64,000 nucleotides of DNA from an uncultured Phocaeicola sp. (GTDB lineage: Bacteria; Bacteroidota; Bacteroidia; Bacteroidales; Bacteroidaceae): positions 62,001 through 126,000 of the forward strand of contig CALUJA010000003.1 of NCBI GenBank assembly GCA_944320845.1, given 5' to 3'. The position numbers and the translations under genes are program-made. The notes below the pieces were generated by a model. It made no database searches and had not been told where the DNA came from. It saw nothing but the letters and a program-made list of their open reading frames with translations. Shown here in pieces: positions 1 through 6,472 of this stretch (the stretch's first letter is position 1; every line of letters starts with the position of its first letter).

Positions 1-11
1 CCCGTCTGGCG

Positions 12-39
12 CAAAGATATTTCCCTTTGCTCCCTCCAA
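12..39 (-). promoter_or_regulatory. Putative Bacteroidetes-type promoter reading out of the window
   Basis: The minus strand reads TATCTTTG at 19-12, a full match to the -7 consensus TAnnTTTG, with a TTG at 39-37 as a possible -33 element; the 17-base gap is slightly short. It would drive a gene whose body lies left of position 1. That gene is not visible, so this rests on the motif alone. Confidence 0.4.
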
Positions 40-176
40 GCCGCAGCCCTGACCTCCGGCCCCTGCCCGAAGGCCTGAAGGGGCGCAGGGGTGGTCAAGG
101 GGTATAAGGGAGATGGAAGGGTGAAAATCTTACAGACCGACCCGAAAACAAGAGGAATATACCAACAGATGCAGGC

Positions 177-319
177 AAGGGGTGGAGATGATGGAGATAA
201 TTTGCCGTTTTCTATAATTTTCGCAAGACATTAAAAAGGCCAGGGGTATACCTGGGGGTTTACATACATAAATAATATTTTAGAAAATCCCGAATTTATC
301 TCCATCATCTCCACCCCTT
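177..319. repeat. Inverted-repeat element, copy 1
   Basis: A perfect 24-bp inverted repeat (177-200 against 296-319) encloses a 95-bp core. Each arm contains two near-identical 9-mers in tandem (ggagatgat, ggagataat). The core carries a small hairpin, ccagg-ggtata-cctgg (240-255), and is closely similar to the core of copy 2 at 439-574, whereas the arm sequences differ between the copies but remain self-complementary. A short tail (ccgtaacttcctcatctt, about 322-340) is also shared. It could be a non-autonomous mobile repeat or a structured transcript; no function is known to me. Confidence 0.75.
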
Positions 320-438
320 TTTCCGTAACTTCCTCATCTTCTGCCGCCTGGCACAGCCCATTAAAAAAACGGCATGGCCGCCCGGGGCCGGAAGGCAGGC
401 AGGGGTCGGGGCCGAAAGGAGTGCACATGATGCCTGAT

Positions 439-574
439 GATGACAGATATGACAGATTTTCTCCCGTTTTCTATAACTTTCGCAAGACAGAAAAAAGGCC
501 AGGGGTATACCTGAGGGCTTTATACATAGATAATATTTCAAGAAACCGCCGAAAAATCTGTCACATCTGTCATC
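439..574. repeat. Inverted-repeat element, copy 2
   Basis: A 21-bp inverted repeat (439-459 against 554-574) has 20 complementary positions; the one mismatch would be A-C in plus-strand RNA but a U-G wobble in minus-strand RNA. Arms consist of two tandem 9-mers (gacagatat, gacagattt). The core matches copy 1 nearly base for base, including the ccaggggtatacctg hairpin and the ataatattt segment, and the tail ccgcaactccctcatctt (about 582-599) matches too. Read as protein the left arm gives MTDMTD, which explains the spurious short open frame here. Confidence 0.75.
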
Positions 575-671
575 GCTTTTCCGCAACTCCCTCATCTTCC
601 CCTCCGCACCGCCCGCATTCTGCCTTCCCTGCAACGGCCAAAGGGGATTTCAACAATTTTTAGGCAACGAC

Positions 672-705
672 TTGGAGGCCCGTAAGGAACTTTTTTGTAA
701 CTTTG
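672..705 (+). promoter_or_regulatory. Promoter of the LysM gene
   Basis: TAACTTTG at 698-705 is an exact -7 match, with TTG at 672-674 as a possible -33 element (23-base gap, a little long). It lies 33 bp before the ATG at 738. This placement argues against the in-frame TTG at 672 as translation start. Confidence 0.55.
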
Positions 706-737
706 CCTCTCAACAATATCCGAACTTGAAGAAAACA

Positions 738-2519
738 ATGAAATTCATCCATACACTGTGCCTCACTCTGGCACTTGCCGCAGGCTGCATCCATGCGGCC
801 GCGCAGAACGGCAAGGGATATTTCCTGCACACCGTGACCAAGGGGCAGAGCCTCTACTCCATATCGAGCATGTATAACGTGACGATGGAAGACCTCGTCC
901 GCCTGAACCCCGGCTGCGAGAAGCAGGTGAGGGCGGGAGAAACGCTGAAGATTCCCCAGGCCGACAACGGCTCTAACCAGGACAAGCCCATCTTCCACAC
1001 CATACAGGCGGGCGAGACCCTTTACCAGCTCACGCTGAAATACAGCGTGACGGCGCAGGCCATCTGCAACGCCAATCCCGGGCTGAGCGCAAGCAACTTC
1101 CGCACCGGGCAGGTGATTGCCATCCCCGCGCAAGAGGCCGTAAGGAAGCCGCAGGAAAGCCTGACGGAGACGGCAGAGACCGCACCCGCAAAGATGAACG
1201 AATGGCGCGACATGCACAAGGTGCAGCGCAAAGAGACCATATTCAGCATCAGCCGCCAATACGGCATCACCCAGGAAGAGCTGATAGCCGCCAACCCGGA
1301 GCTGAAGAACGGCAAGCTGAAGCGGGGAACCTTCCTCTTCATCCCCTACCCCAAGTCGGAGCAGAAAAAGGAAGAAGAGCCCGCAAAGGCTCCCGCACAC
1401 ACCCCGTCGAACGAAGAGCTGTTCAGTCAAAGCATACAGCCCCCCAAGAGCATCCAGACGGTGAAGGCCGCCGTGCTGCTTCCCTTTACCGACAACGGGA
1501 ACCGCGACGAGCAGCTGCGCATGGTGGAGTATTACGAAGGATTCCTCATCGCAGCCGACAGCCTGAAGCGCCAGGGCGTATCGCTCGACATCTACGCGTA
1601 TGACACGAAAGGAAACGCGGCCACGGCCGAGTCCATCCTTTCCCGTCCGGAAATGAAGACGATGGACGTCATCTTCGGCGCGGTAAGCAAGGAAAGCATC
1701 GGAAAGCTGGCCGGATTCGCCGAAAAGAACAAGGTGCGCGTGGTGATTCCCTTCTCGCCGGAAGTGAAGCAGGTGTTCCGCAACCCGTATGTGTACCAGA
1801 TAAACACCCCCCAGTCTTACCTCTACTCGGAGGTGTACGAGCACTTCCTGCGCAAGTTCAGCAAGGCGAACGTGGTATTCCTCGACGCCGGGACGGGCGA
1901 CCGCAGCAAAGACGAGTTCGTCAGCGGCATGAAGGCCGAACTGAAAAACGGCGGGGTGGCCTACCAGACCATCACCGACGCAGACACGCTGAAGCTCCAG
2001 GCCGCCATCGACCCCTCGCGCGAAAACATCTTCATCCCCACCTCGGGGAAAGACCTTGCCCTGCACCGCCTCGTGCCCATACTCACGCAGGTGCGCCGCA
2101 GCCTGCCCGAAGCCGACATGCACCTGTTCGGCTACCCCGAATGGCAGACCTACACGCAAGACTATCTGGCCAGCTTCTACGAGCTGGACACGTACTTTTA
2201 TTCCTCGTTCTACACCAACAACCTGTTTCCGGAGGCCGTAAACTTCACGCGGAGCTTCCGCCAGTGGTACAGCAAGGACATGGCCAACATCTTCCCCAAA
2301 TACGGGATGCTGGGCTTCGACACCGGATACTTCTTCCTGAAAGGCCTGGCACGACACGGCAGCCGCCTGGAGGAAAGCCTGAACACCGTGCAGGTGACCC
2401 CGATACAGACCGGATTCAAGTTTGAGCGGGTGAACAACTGGGGAGGATTCATCAACCGGAAAGTGTTCTTCGTGCACTTCACCAAAGACTTTGAACTGAT
2501 TAAACTTGATTTCGACTAA
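738..2519 (+). CDS. LysM-repeat protein with periplasmic-binding-like domain
   Basis: A predicted secreted envelope protein of 593 residues. The ATG at 738 was chosen because it begins a clear signal peptide (MKFIHTLCLTLALAAG, cleaved near AAA-Q), while the longer frame from TTG 672 lies in the promoter. Three LysM modules follow at about residues 28-75, 83-130 and 155-203 (each ends in a K/Q-x-x-I-P type motif), which in this family bind peptidoglycan glycan chains. From about residue 235 to the end the protein resembles type I periplasmic-binding folds (AAVLLPFTDNG, DVIFGAVSKESIG), as in LivK- or LpoA-type proteins. The combination suggests a cell-wall-tethered sensor or scaffold rather than a transporter component; that role is inference. 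It is followed after 4 bp by a beta-barrel gene, probably cotranscribed. Confidence 0.85.
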   Translation: MKFIHTLCLTLALAAGCIHAAAQNGKGYFLHTVTKGQSLYSISSMYNVTMEDLVRLNPGCEKQVRAGETLKIPQADNGSNQDKPIFHTIQAGETLYQLTLKYSVTAQAICNANPGLSASNFRTGQVIAIPAQEAVRKPQESLTETAETAPAKMNEWRDMHKVQRKETIFSISRQYGITQEELIAANPELKNGKLKRGTFLFIPYPKSEQKKEEEPAKAPAHTPSNEELFSQSIQPPKSIQTVKAAVLLPFTDNGNRDEQLRMVEYYEGFLIAADSLKRQGVSLDIYAYDTKGNAATAESILSRPEMKTMDVIFGAVSKESIGKLAGFAEKNKVRVVIPFSPEVKQVFRNPYVYQINTPQSYLYSEVYEHFLRKFSKANVVFLDAGTGDRSKDEFVSGMKAELKNGGVAYQTITDADTLKLQAAIDPSRENIFIPTSGKDLALHRLVPILTQVRRSLPEADMHLFGYPEWQTYTQDYLASFYELDTYFYSSFYTNNLFPEAVNFTRSFRQWYSKDMANIFPKYGMLGFDTGYFFLKGLARHGSRLEESLNTVQVTPIQTGFKFERVNNWGGFINRKVFFVHFTKDFELIKLDFD

Positions 2520-2523
2520 CGCT

Positions 2524-3222
2524 ATGCCCAGACATCTCATCCTAACGGCGGCCGCACTGCTCTGCCTCGCAGGCCTGCCCGCACACGCACAGCTGCAAGA
2601 CGAGCGCCACAACTTTTCCGTCGGCATAAACGGGGGCGTAAACCTGAGCAAGGTGAGCTTCGACCCCACCATCAAGCAGGGATACCTCATCGGCCCGGAG
2701 TTCGGCGTGACGGCCCGATACATCTCAGAGAAATACTTCAAGATGATTTGCGGCATACAAGCTGAAATAAACTATTCGCAGCGCGGATGGAAAGAGACCA
2801 TCGACGACGGAAGCGGTGACAGCTTCCAGCGCGCGATGAACTACATCGAGATTCCGCTGCTCGCCCACCTGGCCTTCGGGAAAGACCAGGGAAACGGGGT
2901 GCGGTTCGTCATCAACCTGGGTCCGCAGATAGGCTTCCTGCTGGGCGAGAAAGACACCCGCAGCGCCTCGTGGGACCCCTCGAACCGGCCGAACGGGACA
3001 ACGGAGCAGTATTCCATGCGGGCTGAAAACAAGTTCGACTACGGCATCATAGGCGGAGGCGGACTGGAAGCGCGCACCGGCATCGGACACTTCATCCTGG
3101 AGGCACGCTACTACTTCGGGCTGAGCGACTTCTACAACAGCACCAAGAAAGACTACTTCTCACGCTCGGCCCACTCGTACATCGGAGGCCGGCTGACCTA
3201 TCTGTTTGACCTGAAAAAATAA
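2524..3222 (+). CDS. Outer-membrane beta-barrel protein (PorT-like)
   Basis: A protein of 232 residues with a signal peptide (MPRHLILTAAALLCLAGLPAHA) and an alternating hydrophobic/polar pattern typical of the small 'outer membrane protein beta-barrel' family common in Bacteroidetes. Glycine-rich turns such as GVNGGVNLSK-like strands near the N-terminus and a C-terminal strand ending in an aromatic pair (GGRLTYLFDLKK) fit an eight- to ten-stranded barrel. The ATG at 2524 was preferred over an upstream ATT because it opens the signal peptide. It lies 4 bp after the LysM gene, so both probably sit in one transcript. The cargo or function cannot be told from sequence. Confidence 0.75.
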   Translation: MPRHLILTAAALLCLAGLPAHAQLQDERHNFSVGINGGVNLSKVSFDPTIKQGYLIGPEFGVTARYISEKYFKMICGIQAEINYSQRGWKETIDDGSGDSFQRAMNYIEIPLLAHLAFGKDQGNGVRFVINLGPQIGFLLGEKDTRSASWDPSNRPNGTTEQYSMRAENKFDYGIIGGGGLEARTGIGHFILEARYYFGLSDFYNSTKKDYFSRSAHSYIGGRLTYLFDLKK

Positions 3223-3238
3223 AAACCCAATATCCGCT

Positions 3239-4006
3239 ATGATGAAATTCATCTCATGGAACGTAAACGGGCTGCGAGCCTGTTGCGACAAAGGCTTCCG
3301 CGAAGCATTCAAGACACTCGACGCCGACTTCTTCTGCCTGCAGGAGACCAAGATGCAGGAGGGGCAGCTCGACCTCTCGTTCGACGGCTACGACTCTTAC
3401 TGGAACTATGCCGAGAAGAAGGGATACTCGGGAACCGCCGTCTTCACCCGCCACCGCCCGCTGGGCGTGAGCTACGGCCTGGGCATCGACGAGCACGACC
3501 ACGAGGGGCGTGTCATCACGCTCGAAATGGAAGACTTCTATCTCGTCACGGTATACACGCCCAACTCGCAGGACGGGCTGAAGCGCCTGGACTACCGCAT
3601 GAGGTGGGAAGACGACTTCCGCGCCTACCTGTCGGCCCTCGACGCGAAGAAACCCGTGCTGGTGTGCGGCGACCTGAACGTGGCGCACAAGGAAATCGAC
3701 CTGAAGAACCCGAAGACCAACCGGATGAATGCCGGATTCACCGACCAGGAGCGCGAGAAGTTCCAGCGCCTGCTCGACGCGGGATTCATCGACACGTTCC
3801 GCCACTTCTACCCCACCCAAGAGAACATCTACTCGTGGTGGTCGTACCGCTTCAGGGCACGCGAGAAGAACGCGGGCTGGCGCATCGACTACTTCCTTGC
3901 CTCGGCACGACTGGCCGACAGACTGACAGACGCCAAGATTCATACGGAAATCTTCGGCTCAGACCACTGCCCGGTAGAGGTGACCGTAGACTGGAAACGC
4001 CCATGA
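3239..4006 (+). CDS. xth: Exodeoxyribonuclease III (Xth family)
   Basis: A 255-residue AP endonuclease/3'-5' exonuclease acting in base-excision repair. The N-terminus MMKFISWNVNGLRA carries the first metal-binding Asn motif; FFCLQETKMQ holds the catalytic Glu; CGDLNVAHKEIDL and the C-terminal FGSDHCPVEV supply the Asp-Asn and Asp-His residues of the exonuclease/endonuclease/phosphatase fold. Length is normal for the family. The stop codon overlaps the start of the following kinase gene (ATGA), which points to translational coupling in one operon with the preceding envelope genes. Confidence 0.95.
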   Translation: MMKFISWNVNGLRACCDKGFREAFKTLDADFFCLQETKMQEGQLDLSFDGYDSYWNYAEKKGYSGTAVFTRHRPLGVSYGLGIDEHDHEGRVITLEMEDFYLVTVYTPNSQDGLKRLDYRMRWEDDFRAYLSALDAKKPVLVCGDLNVAHKEIDLKNPKTNRMNAGFTDQEREKFQRLLDAGFIDTFRHFYPTQENIYSWWSYRFRAREKNAGWRIDYFLASARLADRLTDAKIHTEIFGSDHCPVEVTVDWKRP

Positions 4007-4371
4007 AGAACGACGGATTCACCCTGCGCAAGCGGCTGCGGAGCTTCCGCTATGCCTTCAACGGCATCCGCCTGCTTGTCCGGCATGAACACAACGCCTG
4101 GATACACTGCTTCGCAGCCGTATGCGCCGTGACGGCCGGATGGCTGGCCGGACTGTCGGCCGCAGAATGGATTGCCGTGACCTTCGCCATCGGCCTGGTG
4201 CTGGCGGCCGAAGCCGTAAACTCGGCCATCGAGGCCCTGGCCGATGTGGTGTCGCCCGAATACAACGAGGGCATCAAACGCGCGAAAGACCTGGCCGCCG
4301 GAGCGGTGCTGCTGCTGGCCGTGGCCGCCGCCGTGACGGGCCTGATTATCTTTATCCCCAAACTATGCTGA
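4003..4371 (+). CDS. dgkA: Diacylglycerol/undecaprenol kinase family protein
   Basis: A small integral-membrane lipid kinase of 122 residues. The start is the ATG at 4003 that overlaps the xth stop by 4 bases. The N-terminal RSFRYAFNGIRLL segment, three hydrophobic helices and the signature EAVNSAIEALADVV (about residues 67-80) are those of the prokaryotic DgkA/undecaprenol kinase family, which phosphorylates diacylglycerol or undecaprenol at the inner membrane. Next to it is a PAP2 phosphatase gene, the reverse activity, so the pair may adjust the pool of phosphorylated lipid carrier; this link is inferred from position. Confidence 0.9.
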   Translation: MKNDGFTLRKRLRSFRYAFNGIRLLVRHEHNAWIHCFAAVCAVTAGWLAGLSAAEWIAVTFAIGLVLAAEAVNSAIEALADVVSPEYNEGIKRAKDLAAGAVLLLAVAAAVTGLIIFIPKLC

Positions 4372-4375
4372 AATC

Positions 4376-4933
4376 ATGAAAAGAACCGTATTCATACTGG
4401 CCTGCCTGCTGCTGGCCATGTCGCTGCAGGCGCAGGAGACAGCCGTAAGCGGAAGCCGGAAGGCTGTGCGCACATCGGGCGATGTGGGAGCCATCCTGCT
4501 GCCCGTGGCAGGCCTGACCGCCATCCTGCTCAACAAAGACTGGCAGGGGCTGAAACAGGGTGTCTTTGCAGGAGCCACCACACTGGGTGTCACCTACGCC
4601 CTGAAATACATCGTAAAGAAAGAGCGCCCCGACCGCAGCGACAACCACTCTTTTCCCTCCATGCACACCTCGGTTTCATTCGCCGCAGCCACCTTCATCC
4701 AGCGGCGGTACGGATGGAAATGGGGCATCCCGGCCTACGCGCTGTCGACCTACGTGGGATGGAGCCGCGTGTACGGAAAGAAACACGACTGGTGGGATGT
4801 GGCGGCCGGAGCCGTAATCGGTGCGGGAAGCTCGCTGATATTCACCCGCCCCTTTGCCAGGAAACACGACCTTACCCTCAGTCCGGTGGCCGGAGACGGA
4901 CACTGCGGACTTTACTTCTCGATGAAGTTCTGA
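4376..4933 (+). CDS. PAP2 superfamily phosphatase
   Basis: A 185-residue membrane-associated phosphatase. It starts with a signal-like segment (MKRTVFILACLLLAMSLQAQ) and carries all three PAP2 motifs: KKERPDR (about residue 82), PSMHTS (about 96) and SRVYGKKHDWWDV (about 128), which form the histidine-based active site for lipid pyrophosphates or phosphatidates. It begins 4 bp after the lipid kinase gene and closes this operon; its last 22 bases overlap the convergent TIGR02757 gene. Its substrate could be undecaprenyl pyrophosphate, lipid A or phosphatidate; sequence alone does not decide. Confidence 0.9.
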   Translation: MKRTVFILACLLLAMSLQAQETAVSGSRKAVRTSGDVGAILLPVAGLTAILLNKDWQGLKQGVFAGATTLGVTYALKYIVKKERPDRSDNHSFPSMHTSVSFAAATFIQRRYGWKWGIPAYALSTYVGWSRVYGKKHDWWDVAAGAVIGAGSSLIFTRPFARKHDLTLSPVAGDGHCGLYFSMKF

Positions 4934-5640
4934 CCCTCCGGATGCTCCACCCCATAGCCGAACAGGGCGAAGTCGCCCAGACAAGGGTCGCCGGGATACA
5001 GCCCGGCAAGCGCCGCCGTTATCCGCCGGGCATTGGACAGAGAGAATGCACGGCTGTCGGTCAGCCCCAGCCGGTAAGCCATGCGGCATACATGCGTATC
5101 GAGCGGAATCAGCAGGTCGGCCGGACTCATCCGCCGCCAGATGCCGAAATCCACCTCCGAGCCGCGGCGCACCATCCACCGCAGAAACATGTTGAGCTTC
5201 TTCTGCGGACTGCGGGCCGACACCTCCATAAAGGCGCACAGGCGCTGCATCGGCGTGCCCGGAAAGGCCATCAGCGCGTCCTCCAGCGTATGGCCGGCCG
5301 CATATACCCGATACAGCCGCCCGAAATATCCCCGGAAGTCTGAACGGGACAGCATGCGGTAGAAACTGCGCGCGTCGCCTTCCGCAAAGTCTTCCCGCCA
5401 GCGGAGCGAAAGCACATAGTGCAAAGGCGCATGCCCCATCAGCTCATCCAGCTCGGCGGCCTTGCGCAAAATCATCTTCCGGCTTCCGAAACTGAGCAGG
5501 GCCGTCAGCAGTCCGCTGATTTCGATGTCCTCCTGCCTGCCATAGCGGTGCGGAAACTGCACCGGGTCGCCTGCGATGAACGCCCTGCAGTGGTAAGCCC
5601 TCACCCATTCGTTCAGCCGTCTTCTCAGCCTGTCTTCCAT
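4912..5640 (-). CDS. TIGR02757 family protein (DUF2400)
   Basis: A 242-residue cytoplasmic protein recognised as the Bacteroidetes TIGR02757/DUF2400 family by its N-terminal segment (HYGR-like FPHRYGRQEDIEISGLL) and the middle region RRMSPADLLIPLDTHVCR. The family is distantly related to helix-hairpin-helix DNA glycosylases, as the LDTHVCR and GLYPGDP parts suggest, but its substrate is unknown to me. The 3' end overlaps the convergent PAP2 gene by 22 bp. A terminator for the upstream MaoC gene separates it from that gene, so it probably has its own promoter. Confidence 0.85.
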   Translation of the reverse strand: MEDRLRRRLNEWVRAYHCRAFIAGDPVQFPHRYGRQEDIEISGLLTALLSFGSRKMILRKAAELDELMGHAPLHYVLSLRWREDFAEGDARSFYRMLSRSDFRGYFGRLYRVYAAGHTLEDALMAFPGTPMQRLCAFMEVSARSPQKKLNMFLRWMVRRGSEVDFGIWRRMSPADLLIPLDTHVCRMAYRLGLTDSRAFSLSNARRITAALAGLYPGDPCLGDFALFGYGVEHPEGQNFIEK

Positions 5641-5649
5641 AACTCCGAC

Positions 5650-5690
5650 AAAAAAAGACGGGCCTGCCGGCCTGCGCCTTCCGACCCGTC
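5650..5690 (-). terminator. Intrinsic terminator after the MaoC gene
   Basis: On the minus strand a GACGGG/CCCGTC stem (5690-5685 and 5662-5657) with a GC-rich loop is followed by a run of seven T residues (5656-5650). It lies 40 bp after the MaoC stop codon. Confidence 0.7.
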
Positions 5691-5729
5691 TCCTTCTCTA
5701 ACTCACAATTATTATGACTTCAATGAATG

Positions 5730-6194
5730 TCAGACAAAGTAATAAAGGAATGTGGCAACGCCCTCAAGCGCCTTCTTCTTCGCACCCTCTATCTCGATGG
5801 CAAACTTGATTTCCGCCTTTGCCACCCCGCGCAGGTTGACCAGCGACTGCAGGTCGGCCACCAGACGGACACGCTGCCCCGACAAGACTGCCTGTCCGAA
5901 ACGCATCTTGTCCATCCCGTAGTTGACCATCATCTTCAGGTTGTTCACCTCGATAATCTGCCCCCACAGATAAGGCAGCAGCGAGAGGGTGAGATAACCG
6001 TGCACGATGGTGCTCTTATAGGGGCTCTCGGCCTTGGCCCGCTCTACATCCACGTGAATCCACTGATGGTCCAGCGTGGCGTCGGCAAACTGGCTGATGC
6101 GCTCCTGCGGAATCTCCAGCCAGTCGGACACCCCGATGCGTTGCCCCACCAGCTTCTCAAACTCTTCATACGAATTGATGACTACTTTCTCCAT
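5730..6194 (-). CDS. MaoC-like (R)-specific enoyl hydratase
   Basis: A 154-residue hot-dog-fold protein. The hydratase-2 signature is seen at residues about 33-52 (FADATLDHQWIHVDVERA) with the catalytic Asp and His, followed by STIVHGYLTLSLLP, which lines the active site. Single-domain members hydrate trans-2-enoyl-CoA or -ACP substrates. The ATG at 6194 was chosen over an upstream in-frame ATG because only it begins the conserved sequence (MEKVVINSYEEF). It diverges from an acyl-CoA synthetase gene, consistent with a shared role in fatty acyl-CoA metabolism. Confidence 0.9.
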   Translation of the reverse strand: MEKVVINSYEEFEKLVGQRIGVSDWLEIPQERISQFADATLDHQWIHVDVERAKAESPYKSTIVHGYLTLSLLPYLWGQIIEVNNLKMMVNYGMDKMRFGQAVLSGQRVRLVADLQSLVNLRGVAKAEIKFAIEIEGAKKKALEGVATFLYYFV

Positions 6195-6234
6195 ACGATT
6201 TTCCCTTTCTTTTAAAACAGTGTAAAAATGTAGA

Positions 6235-6242
6235 CAAAGATA
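6235..6242 (-). promoter_or_regulatory. -7 box of the MaoC gene
   Basis: The minus strand reads TATCTTTG, a full -7 match, 40 bp before the MaoC start. No clear TTTG is found at the -33 position. Confidence 0.5.
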
Positions 6243-6400
6243 CGAAATTTTATTCGATACAGGCATCCTTTTCCTATATAAAATAAAAAACGGGCAGACA
6301 CTTTTTCCCTTGTTTCAGGAATGGCGCGGGAGCCGTCCTCCCCCGCTCAGGAAAAGATTGTCTCAAAAGGACAAAAAAGTCGTTTTTCCCGCTCCATATT

Positions 6401-6432
6401 TTTGATTAAACCAAACAAAAAACGTACCTTTG
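6401..6432 (+). promoter_or_regulatory. Promoter of the acyl-CoA synthetase gene
   Basis: TTTG at 6401-6404 and TACCTTTG at 6425-6432 with a 20-base gap form a near-ideal Bacteroidetes promoter, 40 bp upstream of the ATG at 6473. Confidence 0.8.
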
Positions 6433-6472
6433 TATATGCACCACTTTCGTGCGGAACTAAACAACAGACCTT

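Larger units (their letters stand above)
1..737. other. Gene-free divergent intergenic region with two repeat elements
   Basis: No convincing gene lies in these bases. Short open frames of 65 to 109 codons in the region overlap each other on both strands and simply read through the inverted-repeat elements at 177-319 and 439-574, so they are treated as spurious. A minus-strand promoter-like sequence sits at the left edge (12-39) and a plus-strand promoter at 672-705, so the region looks like the space between a gene leaving the window to the left and the LysM gene. The bases outside the repeats are GC-rich with runs such as ccggggccgg. Confidence 0.6.

Noticed and set aside
231..663. Three short open frames (65-109 codons) in the gene-free left end
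   Set aside because: They overlap one another on both strands and read through the inverted-repeat elements; the amino-acid repeats (MTDMTD, CHICHR) are just the repeat arms translated.
660..2756. A 698-codon minus-strand open frame antisense to the LysM gene
   Set aside because: It mirrors GC-rich codons of the real gene, has no recognisable domain, and the plus-strand protein has clear LysM motifs. The same applies to long antisense frames over glnN, glnS, the symporter, the second GH115 and the GH43 at 35551.
3256..4371. A long plus-strand frame over xth continuing into the kinase gene
   Set aside because: The first 249 codons are an Arg/Pro-rich shadow of xth; only the part from 4003 encodes a recognisable protein, so the gene was started there.
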